DNA of 46,708 bases, taken from NCBI GenBank assembly GCA_964481705.1, contig CAYZUC010000012.1, forward strand, positions 1 to 46,708. Reading direction: 5' to 3'. This DNA is from CAYZUC01 sp964481705 (GTDB lineage Bacteria; Bacillota; Clostridia; Lachnospirales; Lachnospiraceae). Below, in pieces: positions 17,336 through 26,488 of the stretch. The translations under genes were made by a program, and so were the position numbers. The notes under the pieces were generated by a model. That model did no database searches. It worked only from the letters and a program-made list of their open reading frames with translations, and was not told the DNA's origin. Position 1 is the stretch's first letter. Each line of letters starts with the position of its first letter.

Positions 17336-17344
17336 ATTATAACA
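17336..17344 (-). promoter_or_regulatory. Extended -10 promoter upstream of the deacetylase gene
   Basis: The minus strand reads TGTTATAAT, an extended -10 element; no good -35 is seen. It could drive the deacetylase-bactofilin-pyrH transcript with a leader of about 75 nt. The rest of the 203-nt gap to the divergent AraC gene is AT-rich without a clear second promoter. Confidence 0.4.
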
Positions 17345-17456
17345 TGGAAATACAATCTTTTGAATAGTTTTTTAAACATGTTTTTTCAATTATTTTACAA
17401 AGATGATGCATCCCATATCGAACTTATGATAGTATGATAATAGAAGGAGGTATCCA

Positions 17457-18338
17457 ATGCAATCACTTTATGAATCAAGCGACAGTATCAGTTCTCCGCA
17501 TGAAGGATTTCTTTATATAACCGAAGCAGATAATTTTCCGGTTCGTCCACATTGGCATTATTTTATGGAGCTTCTTTTTATAGTAGAAGGAACTGTAATT
17601 GTGAATGTAAACAACGAAACGTATCGAATGAGTAAAGGTGATTTCATTCTTTTTCATTCAAGAGATATTCATTCTATTGATGCACCTGCCGAATTATTTC
17701 CGAAACTCTATGTATTGAAATTTGACATCAACCGAATTACGTCCAACAGCACTTATGCACCAAGATTTCGCACAATCTTTCATAATGCAAAGGGGATATC
17801 TTCGGCACCTGTTTATCTCCCTGCTAAAATAATATGTGATACGGAAATCGAATCATTTGTGGGCGATTATGTAAATGAATTTCAAAGAAAGGATTATGGA
17901 TATGACGTAGTCTGTAATTCCCTGTTGAGTGCATTACTTACTACCGTATTGAGAATTTGGCAAAAGAATGGATTTGATGTTGAGAAAGCAACTGGTGGAA
18001 AAGAGCCTTCTGAGACCATTTATACAATCACAGGATACATTGATGCTCATTCCTCCGAACATTTAACAGTCGAAGAAATTGCAAAAGTCTGCAATATGAG
18101 TTACTCCTATTTTGCAAAGAGTTTCCGTGAGTATTATGGTCAAACCTGTAAAGAATTTATTGAGTTTATACGTGTTTGTAAAGCAGAAGACTTTCTTTTG
18201 TTCACAGATTACGATCTGACCTACATCAGTCAGGAAACAGGATTTTCTGACTGTTCCCATCTAATCAAGACCTTTCGAAAGCTTCGAGGTATCACACCCA
18301 AGCAATACCAGCTTCATCAAAAAAAGAACTTAACATGA
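17457..18338 (+). CDS. AraC family transcriptional regulator with cupin sensor domain
   Basis: A 293-residue one-component regulator. The N-terminal half is a cupin (VRPHWHYFMELLFIVEGTVIVNVNN...KGDFILFHSRDIHSID), where sugars bind in AraC relatives. The C-terminal 100 residues hold two helix-turn-helix motifs (TVEEIAKVCNMSYSYFAKSFREYYG and LTYISQETGFSDCSHLIKTFRKLRG, ending GITPKQYQ). The ATG follows a perfect AGGAGG. It is transcribed toward the sugar ABC operon and ends convergently with it, so a role in controlling that locus is plausible but not shown. Confidence 0.9.
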   Translation: MQSLYESSDSISSPHEGFLYITEADNFPVRPHWHYFMELLFIVEGTVIVNVNNETYRMSKGDFILFHSRDIHSIDAPAELFPKLYVLKFDINRITSNSTYAPRFRTIFHNAKGISSAPVYLPAKIICDTEIESFVGDYVNEFQRKDYGYDVVCNSLLSALLTTVLRIWQKNGFDVEKATGGKEPSETIYTITGYIDAHSSEHLTVEEIAKVCNMSYSYFAKSFREYYGQTCKEFIEFIRVCKAEDFLLFTDYDLTYISQETGFSDCSHLIKTFRKLRGITPKQYQLHQKKNLT

Positions 18339-18368
18339 ATCCTGCGTTGTCAGGTGCACCACAGCAAA

Positions 18369-18402
18369 ATACCACCGCTTCGTATTCGCGAAGCGATGGT
18401 AT
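18369..18402 (-). terminator. Bidirectional terminator between the AraC gene and the sugar ABC operon
   Basis: The arms ATACCA-C-CGCTTCG and CGAAGCG-A-TGGTAT pair with one mismatch. On the minus strand it is followed by TTTTG, serving the ABC operon, which ends at 18429; on the plus strand CTTAATG follows. Confidence 0.65.
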
Positions 18403-18428
18403 CTTAATGTGAACACATATGAGGAGTT

Positions 18429-19583
18429 TTATCTTTTATCCTTTTTGTTCAGCAGGTCGAATACAACAGCTACTAACAATACAACGCCCTTTACAACCTT
18501 CTGGAAGTTGGCATCAATGTTCATAACTGACATACCGATGTTAATAACACCAATCAGAACTGCTCCGATAACCATACCGAATACTGTTCCGGATCCACCA
18601 TAAGCAGATACACCACCAACTACGCAGGCGCTGATTGCGTCCATCTCAAAGTTGGTACCGGCTGTTGGTGTTGCTGAAGTAAGTCTTGCCATGGTCATCA
18701 TGGCTGCGATAGTAGAAAGGAATGCCATATTAACATATGCGGCAAACATGATCTTTCTTGTATCAATACCAGACAATCTAGTAGCTGCTTCATTACCACC
18801 AAGGGTATAGAAGTAACGTCCAAATGTTGTCTTTGAAGTAATAAAATCATAAATCAGACAGATAACTACTACCCAAATCAAGGTAAATGGAATACCACTC
18901 TTCTGTGCAAACTTAATTGCGAACAACATGATGACTGCACATACGAGAACGATACGAACCATTAAAGCTACCATCGATTCTGTATTATATCCTTTTGAAA
19001 CCTTCTCTTTTCTTGACTTCAATTGTAAGAATACAAAAATCACACAAGCAACTACTCCTACAATCACACAGGTAAGATTAAGACCTGCATTTCCGAAGAA
19101 ATCAGGAACAGAACCATTAAACATACCTACAAAGCTCTCCGGTAAAGGAGAAATAGTAAGACCATTCATGATTGCCATACCCCATCCACGAAGGGCAAGC
19201 ATTCCTGCCAGTGTTGCGATCCACGGCGGAATATTCAAGTAAGCAATCAGGTATCCGAGAACCACACCATAGATTAAACCTACAATAATCATGATTAAAA
19301 TGGATACGCTTACAGGAACACCCTTGATTACCATCAATGTAGCTCCAATAGCGCCAATAAAGCACACCAGAGATCCTACAGAAAGATCAATATTACCTCC
19401 GGTTAACATACACATTAACATTCCGGTTGCAAGAACGAATACATAAGCATTCTGTGTTACCAAGCTGGTAAAGTTTGCTGCCGATACCATTTGTCCCTTA
19501 GTAGTTATTGCGAAAAAGAGAACCACAAGAACCAAGACAATCAGCATCGTATTTTTTCGAACTAAATCAATTGCTTTCTTCAT
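18429..19583 (-). CDS. CUT2-family sugar ABC transporter permease (second copy)
   Basis: A 384-residue integral membrane permease of the ribose/xylose/ChvE type (BPD_transp_2). About ten hydrophobic segments are visible; conserved stretches include MCMLTGGNIDLSVGSLVCF near the N-terminus, IPPWIATLAGMLALRGWG, and near the C-terminus GTNFEMDAISACVVGGVSAYGGSGTVFG. The start ATG at 19581-19583 follows GGGAGGAGA; the ORF open to 19631 would run into the preceding gene. It is clearly paralogous to the permease just upstream and is the last gene of the transport unit. The two may form a heterodimer or serve alternative assemblies. Confidence 0.92.
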   Translation of the reverse strand: MKKAIDLVRKNTMLIVLVLVVLFFAITTKGQMVSAANFTSLVTQNAYVFVLATGMLMCMLTGGNIDLSVGSLVCFIGAIGATLMVIKGVPVSVSILIMIIVGLIYGVVLGYLIAYLNIPPWIATLAGMLALRGWGMAIMNGLTISPLPESFVGMFNGSVPDFFGNAGLNLTCVIVGVVACVIFVFLQLKSRKEKVSKGYNTESMVALMVRIVLVCAVIMLFAIKFAQKSGIPFTLIWVVVICLIYDFITSKTTFGRYFYTLGGNEAATRLSGIDTRKIMFAAYVNMAFLSTIAAMMTMARLTSATPTAGTNFEMDAISACVVGGVSAYGGSGTVFGMVIGAVLIGVINIGMSVMNIDANFQKVVKGVVLLVAVVFDLLNKKDKR

Positions 19584-19599
19584 ACTTTTTGTCTCCTCC

Positions 19600-20769
19600 C
19601 TATTTCTTCTCTTTTTTCGTAAGAACATCAAAGATAACAGCTACTAACAGAACGGCTCCCTTTGTAACCTTCTGGTAGTTTGTGTCAACACCGATGATAA
19701 CCATACCAAGGTTGATAACACCCATCAGAGTAGCTCCGACTACAACGCCGGGTACGGTTCCAATTCCACCGTAAGCAGATGCACCACCAATGAAGCAGGA
19801 TCCGATAGCATCCATTTCATAACTCTGACCATATGTCGGCTGAGATGATGTCATACGTGCAATAGTAAGTATTCCGGCAAGACCTGCCAAAAGACCCATA
19901 TTGGTATAAGCGAGGAAATAAACTCTTTCAACATTGATACCAGAAAGCTTAGTCGCTTTCTCATTACCACCGATTGCATATAAGTAACGACCAATTGTGG
20001 TCTTTGTAGTTACATAAGTGTAAATCAAAACAACCAGAACAACCCAAATCAATGCGGAAGGAAGTCCTTTATTTAATGCCAGCTTGTAACATAACGCCAT
20101 GACTACTGCACAAATCAATACTGATTTTATAATCATGCTGCTAACCGGTGCAGATGCATAACCTTTCTTCACACGATCAATATGATCTTTTACCTGGAAG
20201 AAAATATATAATACACACGCAATCACACCTGCTAAGATACAAGTCAGATTAATTCCATTTCCATGAAGGAAATCTGGAACAAAACAATTAGCTCCACCAC
20301 CAAATACATTGATAAAGGCTTCATTTTTTACTGATACAACGTGTCCGTCAAGCACTACATTGGATAATCCACGGAAAGCAAGCATTCCGGCAAGTGTAGC
20401 AATGAACGGAGGAACTTTTACATACGCGATCCAGAAACCCTGGAATGCTCCGATGATAGCTCCCACAATCAGCATAACCAGAACAGCTACCCAAATATTG
20501 CCTCCTTTGTCCATCATAGTAGCTCCGATTGCTCCTACGAAACAAACAACTGATCCAACAGAAAGGTCGATGTTACCACCAGTTAAGATACATACCAACA
20601 TACCAGTTGCCAGAATGTACACATAAGCATTCTGAGCAATTAAGTTCGTGATATTCATAGGCAGTAATATTTTGCCATCTGTTAGTATGGAGAACAAAAT
20701 TGTTACAACAACGAGGGCAATAACCATTGTATATTTCTTTAAACTACCTAATAAGTCTGCACTCTTCAT
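19600..20769 (-). CDS. CUT2-family sugar ABC transporter permease (first copy)
   Basis: A 389-residue permease with the same fold as its downstream neighbour: MLVCILTGGNIDLSVGSVVCF, VPPFIATLAGMLAFRGLS and, near the end, GQSYEMDAIGSCFIGGASAYGGIGTVPG. It resembles the GguB/MmsB permeases that partner ChvE-type binding proteins. AGGAG precedes the ATG by 8 nt. Its start is 3 nt after the ATPase stop and its stop lies 16 nt before the next permease, so all are co-translated from one mRNA. Confidence 0.93.
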   Translation of the reverse strand: MKSADLLGSLKKYTMVIALVVVTILFSILTDGKILLPMNITNLIAQNAYVYILATGMLVCILTGGNIDLSVGSVVCFVGAIGATMMDKGGNIWVAVLVMLIVGAIIGAFQGFWIAYVKVPPFIATLAGMLAFRGLSNVVLDGHVVSVKNEAFINVFGGGANCFVPDFLHGNGINLTCILAGVIACVLYIFFQVKDHIDRVKKGYASAPVSSMIIKSVLICAVVMALCYKLALNKGLPSALIWVVLVVLIYTYVTTKTTIGRYLYAIGGNEKATKLSGINVERVYFLAYTNMGLLAGLAGILTIARMTSSQPTYGQSYEMDAIGSCFIGGASAYGGIGTVPGVVVGATLMGVINLGMVIIGVDTNYQKVTKGAVLLVAVIFDVLTKKEKK

Positions 20770-20772
20770 CTT

Positions 20773-22311
20773 CTATTCTCCTTTACTCGATTTTAAAATA
20801 CTAGCCATAATCTTTTCCTGAGTTGCTTCTTCTCTTGTCAATTCTCCTGCAATCTTGCCTTCATTCATGACATAGATACGATCACTCATTCCTAGAATTT
20901 CAGGTAATTCAGATGAAATCATGATAACAGACTTTCCTGCTGCTACCAGATCATTAATGATGCAGTAAATTTCATACTTAGCACCAACATCAATACCTCT
21001 GGTCGGCTCATCCAGAATCAGAATATTAGGATCTGCAAACATCCACTTTGCAAGAAGAACCTTCTGCTGATTACCACCACTGAGGTTACCAACATTCTGT
21101 TCAACCGTCGGACATTTTGTCTTTAATTTCTGCTTGTAATCATTTGCAACTTCTACTTCCTTGTCTTTATCAATTACACTTTTTTTACTGATGCTGTCCA
21201 GATTAGCAAGAGTCGTATTGACCTTGATAGGATTACTCAATACAAGTCCATTACCTTTTCTGTCCTCAGTAACATAAGCAAGCTTATGATTAATAGCTTC
21301 TCTGGGGCTTTTCAGATGAACTTCTTTGCCATCTATTTCAAGCTTTCCGGAGATATTAGTTCCATAGCTCTTTCCGAAGATACTCATGGCAAGCTCTGTT
21401 CTACCAGCTCCCATCAGTCCGGAAATACCTACTACTTCACCTTTTCTTACATTGAAGGATACATTGTCAACAACCTTCTGTTCATTATAAAGAGGATGGT
21501 ATACAGTCCAATTTGTAACCTTCATGCTGTAATCGCCAATTTTCACACCGCTTCTCTTAGGAAAACGATCTGTCAGCTCACGTCCAACCATTCCTTTGAT
21601 AATACGGTCTTCCGAAATAGCATCTTTACTTTTATCTAAGGTCTCAATTGTAGCACCATCACGGATAACAGTAATCTTATCCGCAACATAGGATACTTCA
21701 TTCAATTTATGAGAAATAATAATCGAAGTCATTCCCTCTTTCTTGAATTTCAACAGCAAATCCAACAATGCTCTTGAATCCGATTCATTCAGAGAGGAAG
21801 TTGGCTCATCCAAAATTAACAGCTTTGCCTTTTTAGCAAGTGCCTTTGCGATTTCAACCAACTGCTGTTTACCTACACTGATATCTTTAACCAGTGTTCT
21901 GGAGGACTCTGAAAGTCCTACCGTTTTTAAGTACTTGTCTGCTTCACCATATGTCTCATTCCAATCGATTGCAGCTTTCTTACCGCGCTCGTTTCCTAAG
22001 AACATATTTTCTCCGATTGACATATACGGTACTAATGCCAATTCCTGATGAATAATTACAATTCCTTTGCTTTCACTATCTTTAATCTTTCCAAATTTAC
22101 ATACATTACCATCATAAACGATATCGCCCTCATAAGAGCCATAAGGATAAATTCCACTTAATACGTTCATCAGCGTGGACTTTCCTGCACCGTTTTCTCC
22201 AACCAGAGCGTGAATCTCGCCCTCTTCAACCTGTAAATTAACGTTGTCAAGAGCCTTAACGCCAGGGAAGGTTTTGGTAATACTTTTCATTTCCAGCAAT
22301 GTTTTTGCCAA
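20773..22311 (-). CDS. Sugar ABC transporter ATPase with two nucleotide-binding domains (GguA/MmsA type)
   Basis: The 512-residue double ATPase energises monosaccharide uptake through the adjacent permeases. The first domain has Walker A GENGAGKSTLMN, signature ISVGKQQLVEIAKAL and Walker B LLILDEPTSSL. The second has the degenerate Walker A GLMGAGRTELAMSIFG, signature NLSGGNQQKVLLAKWM and Walker B ILILDEPTRGID, the asymmetry typical of RbsA/XylG/GguA. Translation starts at TTG (22309-22311) with GGAGG 7-8 nt upstream. It lies between the ChvE-like binding protein and the two permeases; a strong hairpin in the gap before it may lower its expression relative to the binding protein. Confidence 0.95.
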   Translation of the reverse strand: MAKTLLEMKSITKTFPGVKALDNVNLQVEEGEIHALVGENGAGKSTLMNVLSGIYPYGSYEGDIVYDGNVCKFGKIKDSESKGIVIIHQELALVPYMSIGENMFLGNERGKKAAIDWNETYGEADKYLKTVGLSESSRTLVKDISVGKQQLVEIAKALAKKAKLLILDEPTSSLNESDSRALLDLLLKFKKEGMTSIIISHKLNEVSYVADKITVIRDGATIETLDKSKDAISEDRIIKGMVGRELTDRFPKRSGVKIGDYSMKVTNWTVYHPLYNEQKVVDNVSFNVRKGEVVGISGLMGAGRTELAMSIFGKSYGTNISGKLEIDGKEVHLKSPREAINHKLAYVTEDRKGNGLVLSNPIKVNTTLANLDSISKKSVIDKDKEVEVANDYKQKLKTKCPTVEQNVGNLSGGNQQKVLLAKWMFADPNILILDEPTRGIDVGAKYEIYCIINDLVAAGKSVIMISSELPEILGMSDRIYVMNEGKIAGELTREEATQEKIMASILKSSKGE

Positions 22312-22376
22312 ATATATCCCTCCTATACTACGTCACGTCGGAGCTAACCGTTTACCCCGCTGTGAAACTCAGAATA

Positions 22377-22400
22377 GCAGGCGGGCTAAAACCCGCCTGC
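22377..22400 (-). terminator. GC-rich hairpin between binding protein and ATPase genes
   Basis: GCAGGCGGG pairs with CCCGCCTGC around a 6-nt loop, 20 nt after the ChvE-like gene stop. On the minus strand it is followed by TATTCTG, not a strong U-tract. Such hairpins commonly protect the binding-protein mRNA end and reduce downstream expression. Confidence 0.55.
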
Positions 22401-22419
22401 CAGATTAATAATTCAAGTT

Positions 22420-23589
22420 CTATTTCAGATCGTCTTCTGTATAGTATCCAGAATCAATCAATAACTCTTTGTAGTTAGATTTGTCAGCGAATACAGGCTC
22501 GCAAAGGTATGAAGGAACAACTCCTGCACCATTGTCATAAGTCTTTGTATCGTTAACTGGAGCTTCGCCACCCTGCATGATAGCGTCTACCATCTTAACA
22601 ACCTGAGTAGCTAATTCACGAGTATCTTTGAAGATAGACATGGACTGCTTGTCAGCAAGCATGTTCTTAACGTTAGCAACGTCACAATCCTGACCTGTGA
22701 TGATTGGCCATTCGCCTGTGTAGTTAGCTGCAAGAGCGTTCTCAACACCAAGTGCTGTAGAATCGTTTGAGCAAAGAACTACGTCAAGCTTTGTTCCATC
22801 TGCATAGTAAGAAGCAAGGATGTTCTCCATTCTGGACTGTGCTGTAGCTGTATCCCAGTTTGCTGTAGCAACGTCTGCGAAATCAACCTGTCCAGATTTA
22901 ACAACTAATTTTCCCTCATCGATGTATGGCTTAAGAACGTCCATAGCACCACCGTAGAAGAAGTTAGCATTGTTATCACCAGGATCACCTGTGAATACTT
23001 CTAAGTTGAAAGGTCCTTTTTCTGTATCAAGCTTTAAAGTATCAACAATGTACTGTCCCTGTTTTGTTCCAACCATGTAGTTATCAAATGTTGCATAGTA
23101 GGAAACTGCATCGGAGTTCATAATCAGACGATCGTAAGCGATAACAGGAATTCCTGCTTCTTTAGCCTGAGCCATAACATCTCCTAAAGAACTTCCGTCG
23201 ATAGAAGCTACAACGAGTAACTGATCACCATTGTTGATCATGTTCTCAATCTGAGAAACCTGTGTAGGAACGTCGTTTGATGCATACTGTAAATCAACTT
23301 CGTATCCAGCTTCTTTTAACTGAGCTTCCATGTTGGAACCATCCTGATTCCATCTCTGTAAATCTTTTGTAGGCATTGCTACACCGATTTTTCCGCCAGC
23401 GCCACCAGCAGGTGCTGCTGCTTCTGTAGCTGCTTCTGTAGCTGCAGGTGTTTCAGCAGGTGCTGCTTCTTCTGTTGCTGCAGGTGCTGCTGCTTCAGAT
23501 GCTGCAGGAGCTGCTGCTTCGCCACATCCTACTAATAATGTAGCTACCATAGCTACGCTCAGGATAGAACTAAGTAATTTTCTTTTCAT
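22420..23589 (-). CDS. chvE: ChvE-like monosaccharide-binding lipoprotein
   Basis: The periplasmic-type binding protein of the transport unit, anchored as a lipoprotein. The signal peptide ends at LLVGC; a low-complexity Ala/Glu/Pro/Thr linker of about 45 residues follows, then the sugar-binding domain from GKIGVAMPTKDLQRWNQDG. Motifs matching ChvE of plant-associated bacteria, recognised by memory, include QVSQIENMI, VIAYDRLIMNSDAVSYYATF, NANFFYGGAMDVLKPYIDEG, TATAQSRMENIL, SIFKDTRELA and NDTKTYDNGAGVVPSYL. ChvE-type proteins bind monosaccharides such as glucose, galactose, arabinose and xylose; the ligand here cannot be told. GGGAGG lies about 9 nt before the ATG. Confidence 0.93.
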   Translation of the reverse strand: MKRKLLSSILSVAMVATLLVGCGEAAAPAASEAAAPAATEEAAPAETPAATEAATEAAAPAGGAGGKIGVAMPTKDLQRWNQDGSNMEAQLKEAGYEVDLQYASNDVPTQVSQIENMINNGDQLLVVASIDGSSLGDVMAQAKEAGIPVIAYDRLIMNSDAVSYYATFDNYMVGTKQGQYIVDTLKLDTEKGPFNLEVFTGDPGDNNANFFYGGAMDVLKPYIDEGKLVVKSGQVDFADVATANWDTATAQSRMENILASYYADGTKLDVVLCSNDSTALGVENALAANYTGEWPIITGQDCDVANVKNMLADKQSMSIFKDTRELATQVVKMVDAIMQGGEAPVNDTKTYDNGAGVVPSYLCEPVFADKSNYKELLIDSGYYTEDDLK

Positions 23590-23653
23590 TTCTTGAAATC
23601 CTCCCTTAATTGGTTTACGTACTTTTATTTAAGTACCTTCTTGTTACAAATAG

Positions 23654-23662
23654 ATAATAACA
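23654..23662 (-). promoter_or_regulatory. Possible extended -10 promoter of the transport unit
   Basis: The minus strand reads TGTTATTAT about 65 nt before the ChvE-like start; no good -35 is visible. A 6-bp inverted repeat (gtactt/aagtac, 23619-23636) lies in the leader. A promoter is expected because a terminator isolates this unit from the genes upstream. Confidence 0.35.
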
Positions 23663-23731
23663 CACATCATATAGTACATGTTTGTCACCTTTCTTCACAT
23701 TTTCAACTTTTAACTGTCCATAAAATACAAA

Positions 23732-23767
23732 AACGCTAGCACTTTTTTGTATTTTCGTGCCAGCGTT
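23732..23767 (-). terminator. Rho-independent terminator ending the sensory unit
   Basis: On the minus strand AACGCTGGCAC pairs with GTGCTAGCGTT (11 bp, one G-U) around a 14-nt loop, followed by TTTTTGTATTTT. It starts 13 nt after the stop of the xylose-binding-like gene and splits the locus into sensory and transport transcripts. Confidence 0.85.
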
Positions 23768-23779
23768 CATAAAATAATC

Positions 23780-24811
23780 CTATTCTCTTACATTCAGATA
23801 TACATCCTCTCTAAGATGATATCCACTGTCGATAATAACCTCATCCATATTATCCTTGGTTACTGCAATTGGTTCCAGCATTACGTACGGAATCTGTTTC
23901 CCGTTATCATTCATGGAGCTTTCATTCTTCAAATCATCGCCTTCGGCCATACGAATTGCATATTCCGCAGCAGTCTGGGCAAGCTTTTCCACTGGTTTAT
24001 ATACCGTCATAAGCTGAGTTCCTTCTACGATTCTCTGGCAGGCTTCCAAATCGGCATCCTGTCCCACTACAATAATCTGACCGGCTAATCTTTTCTCTGC
24101 AAGTGCTCGTATTGTCTGCGTTGCCATACTATCATTTCCACACATAACACCATCCACACTCTTTAATAATTCCGTATGATCATATATATAATTGCCGGCA
24201 AGCTCTGCCTTCCATCCTTCTGCATTCATGTAATCCACAACTTCTATCTGGTGTTTATTCATCACTCTTCGAAATCCGGTATCTACATAACTTACATTAT
24301 TATCTGTAGTTGGCCCGCAAAGCATAATCACTCGTTTATTTTTTAATCCCGCCCCTATCATCGCCTCGCCCATCATCTCTCCCACACGCTCATTGTCAAA
24401 GGAGATATACAAATCGGCACCTGCATCATTGATCATTCTGTCATAGGCTATTACCTTAATTCCCGCATTTTTTGCTTTCTGAACAACCTCCTTGAGACTA
24501 TTCGAATCAATACAAATAATAACAATAACGTCCATCTTCTTTTCGATGAAGTATTGGATTTGAGAGATTTGTTCCTTAACATCTCCATTTGCATTTTGTA
24601 CGTTTACCTCAGCTCCGTGCTCTTTCGCTGTTGATACAAAGACATCACGATCTCTCTGCCAACGCTCAATTACAAAAGAATCGAAGCTCATTCCGATTTG
24701 TATTTTATCATCCGTCTTCTTTTCCGTAACCACTTCATTGGTCTCAATCTCTCGGCAGCCTGTCAAAAGCAATGACACCAAAAGAATCACGCTGACAACT
24801 TTACGAACCAT
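23780..24811 (-). CDS. Xylose/ribose-type sugar-binding lipoprotein in the sensory unit
   Basis: A 343-residue lipoprotein. The signal peptide VVSVILLVSLLLTG is followed by Cys, then a type I periplasmic binding fold starting KIQIGMSFDSFVIERWQRDR, with EQISQIQYFIEKKMDVIVI, VIAYDRMINDAGADLYISFDN and MCGNDSMATQTIRAL. These resemble XylF-type proteins. It is co-transcribed with the kinase and regulator, 29 nt after the regulator, and separated from the ABC genes by a terminator. It may therefore be a sugar sensor or a second receptor for the transporter. GGGAGG precedes the ATG. Confidence 0.9.
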   Translation of the reverse strand: MVRKVVSVILLVSLLLTGCREIETNEVVTEKKTDDKIQIGMSFDSFVIERWQRDRDVFVSTAKEHGAEVNVQNANGDVKEQISQIQYFIEKKMDVIVIICIDSNSLKEVVQKAKNAGIKVIAYDRMINDAGADLYISFDNERVGEMMGEAMIGAGLKNKRVIMLCGPTTDNNVSYVDTGFRRVMNKHQIEVVDYMNAEGWKAELAGNYIYDHTELLKSVDGVMCGNDSMATQTIRALAEKRLAGQIIVVGQDADLEACQRIVEGTQLMTVYKPVEKLAQTAAEYAIRMAEGDDLKNESSMNDNGKQIPYVMLEPIAVTKDNMDEVIIDSGYHLREDVYLNVRE

Positions 24812-24839
24812 AAAGATGCACCTCCCTCTTCCTAAACGA

Positions 24840-26441
24840 TTATGATATAAATTGTTCCTTATACTCCGTTGGTGTATAACCGGTGTTCTTTTTAAAGGAA
24901 CGGCTAAAGTAATTCGGATCCGAATAACCTACAAGACTGCAGATTTCTTTCATACTTCGGTCAGATTTTGTTAAGAGTTCCTTGGCCTTATCCATTCGAA
25001 TGCTGGTAACATATTCGATGAAATTCTCTCCGGTTTCATCCTTAAATATTTTACTGAAATAATACGGACTAATATCAACCTCTCTTGAAACATCATCCAG
25101 CGAAATATCTTTCATATAATGGGAGTCTATATAGTTCTTTGCACGACTGATGACACTGACCGACTGCTCTTCTTTCTTTATTACAACATTGCGGCAGGCA
25201 TCTGTAATATGGTCGACAAACCAGCTCCGGACCAGATCGGTATTTGCCAGCTCCATCAGGGTCGGAAGATAATCCGAACGGGAAAGAAAATGATATGTCA
25301 TTCCCCCACTAAGATATACCAAATGCTCAGCCCATAGCACAAATTCCAGACACTTTAATTTGATATCCGGGAGATGTTCTCCGTAATTATCTACCATCCA
25401 ATCATAGAAACTGTTCGTTGTTGCAACAGCTTCATCCAAAGCTCCTTTTTCCACCAAATCAAAAATTCGGTTCTCGAGATCAATTGGGTAGTTATCTTCG
25501 TACTCGCAATGCAAAGGAAGATCATCGACATGTGCAACGCTTCCTGTTGTATCTATCAGGGAATTTAAAGCTTCATTATATGAGATGCTGGATTCGTGCA
25601 GCGGACGAATGGATCCAATTCCCACTCGAAAAGCAACATCAATTCTCTTTCTCAGCTTCCGAACCAGCTCTCGAGATTTTTCGATAATTTCAATACGCTC
25701 GTTATAGTCCATCTGTTCCTTCCCTGTAGGAATGAACAATGCTATTTTGTTTGCCATTAAAGCCCCCATAACAATATTAGGGAAAAATCCACGGACTATT
25801 TCACGCACCTCTACATATGCATTTTGTACTCGTACGCTGGCACCAACAGCATTTGTCATATGATTACCATCCTGGCTGTCTCCACAGACAAGTACTCCCA
25901 TATATCCATAGTCTTCTTCAATGCCAAGAAGGTTCTTAAAATTTACAATGTCTTCTTCAAAGTGCTCAAGGAAAAGAATGTTGTAAATCAAACCATTCTC
26001 AATAATAGGAACAACAGTCTCCAGCTTCTCTTTTGTTAATAAATCATTGCTCCGTTTCTCTCGTTCATTGTCAATCAGAGACATTGCCCGCTTCAGTACT
26101 TCCACAATTTTTGTGCGCTCAACAGGCTTATTCAGATACTCCAAAACGCCCAGATTGATTGCTTCCTTTGCATAATCAAACTTATCATATGCACTCATAA
26201 CAATAAAAATGGTGTTCTTGTTGCTCTCTTTAATCTCACGCATGGCATCTATTCCATTAATACCGGGCATCTGAATATCCATAAATGCAATATCCGGCCG
26301 AAAGCTCTCTGCAAGCTCAATCACACTCCGACCCGTTTTGGCCGTCTCAACCATACAGCTGTCGCCAAACTCTTTCATAATAATAAATTTCAAAGAATCA
26401 ATTACGATTCCTTCATCGTCTGCAAGCATAATTCTGTACAT
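24840..26441 (-). CDS. Response regulator, REC plus AraC DNA-binding domain (YesN type)
   Basis: A 533-residue regulator that should be phosphorylated by the kinase encoded just upstream. The receiver begins MYRIMLADDEGIVIDSLK; the phosphoacceptor is Asp in AFMDIQMPG (about residue 55) and the conserved Lys is in EYLNKPVE. The middle (about 130-420) is the undefined linker usual in YesN proteins. The C-terminal AraC domain has ISLDDVSREVDISPYYFSKIF and MKEICSLVGYSDPNYFSRSF, ending TPTEYK. ATG 26439-26441 has GGAG upstream; the ORF is open 4 codons further. A likely target is the ChvE-type transport unit. Confidence 0.93.
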   Translation of the reverse strand: MYRIMLADDEGIVIDSLKFIIMKEFGDSCMVETAKTGRSVIELAESFRPDIAFMDIQMPGINGIDAMREIKESNKNTIFIVMSAYDKFDYAKEAINLGVLEYLNKPVERTKIVEVLKRAMSLIDNEREKRSNDLLTKEKLETVVPIIENGLIYNILFLEHFEEDIVNFKNLLGIEEDYGYMGVLVCGDSQDGNHMTNAVGASVRVQNAYVEVREIVRGFFPNIVMGALMANKIALFIPTGKEQMDYNERIEIIEKSRELVRKLRKRIDVAFRVGIGSIRPLHESSISYNEALNSLIDTTGSVAHVDDLPLHCEYEDNYPIDLENRIFDLVEKGALDEAVATTNSFYDWMVDNYGEHLPDIKLKCLEFVLWAEHLVYLSGGMTYHFLSRSDYLPTLMELANTDLVRSWFVDHITDACRNVVIKKEEQSVSVISRAKNYIDSHYMKDISLDDVSREVDISPYYFSKIFKDETGENFIEYVTSIRMDKAKELLTKSDRSMKEICSLVGYSDPNYFSRSFKKNTGYTPTEYKEQFIS

Positions 26442-26488
26442 ATCATTCTCCATTCTGTATTACTTAACGCGTCTCTTCCCTCTTTCTT

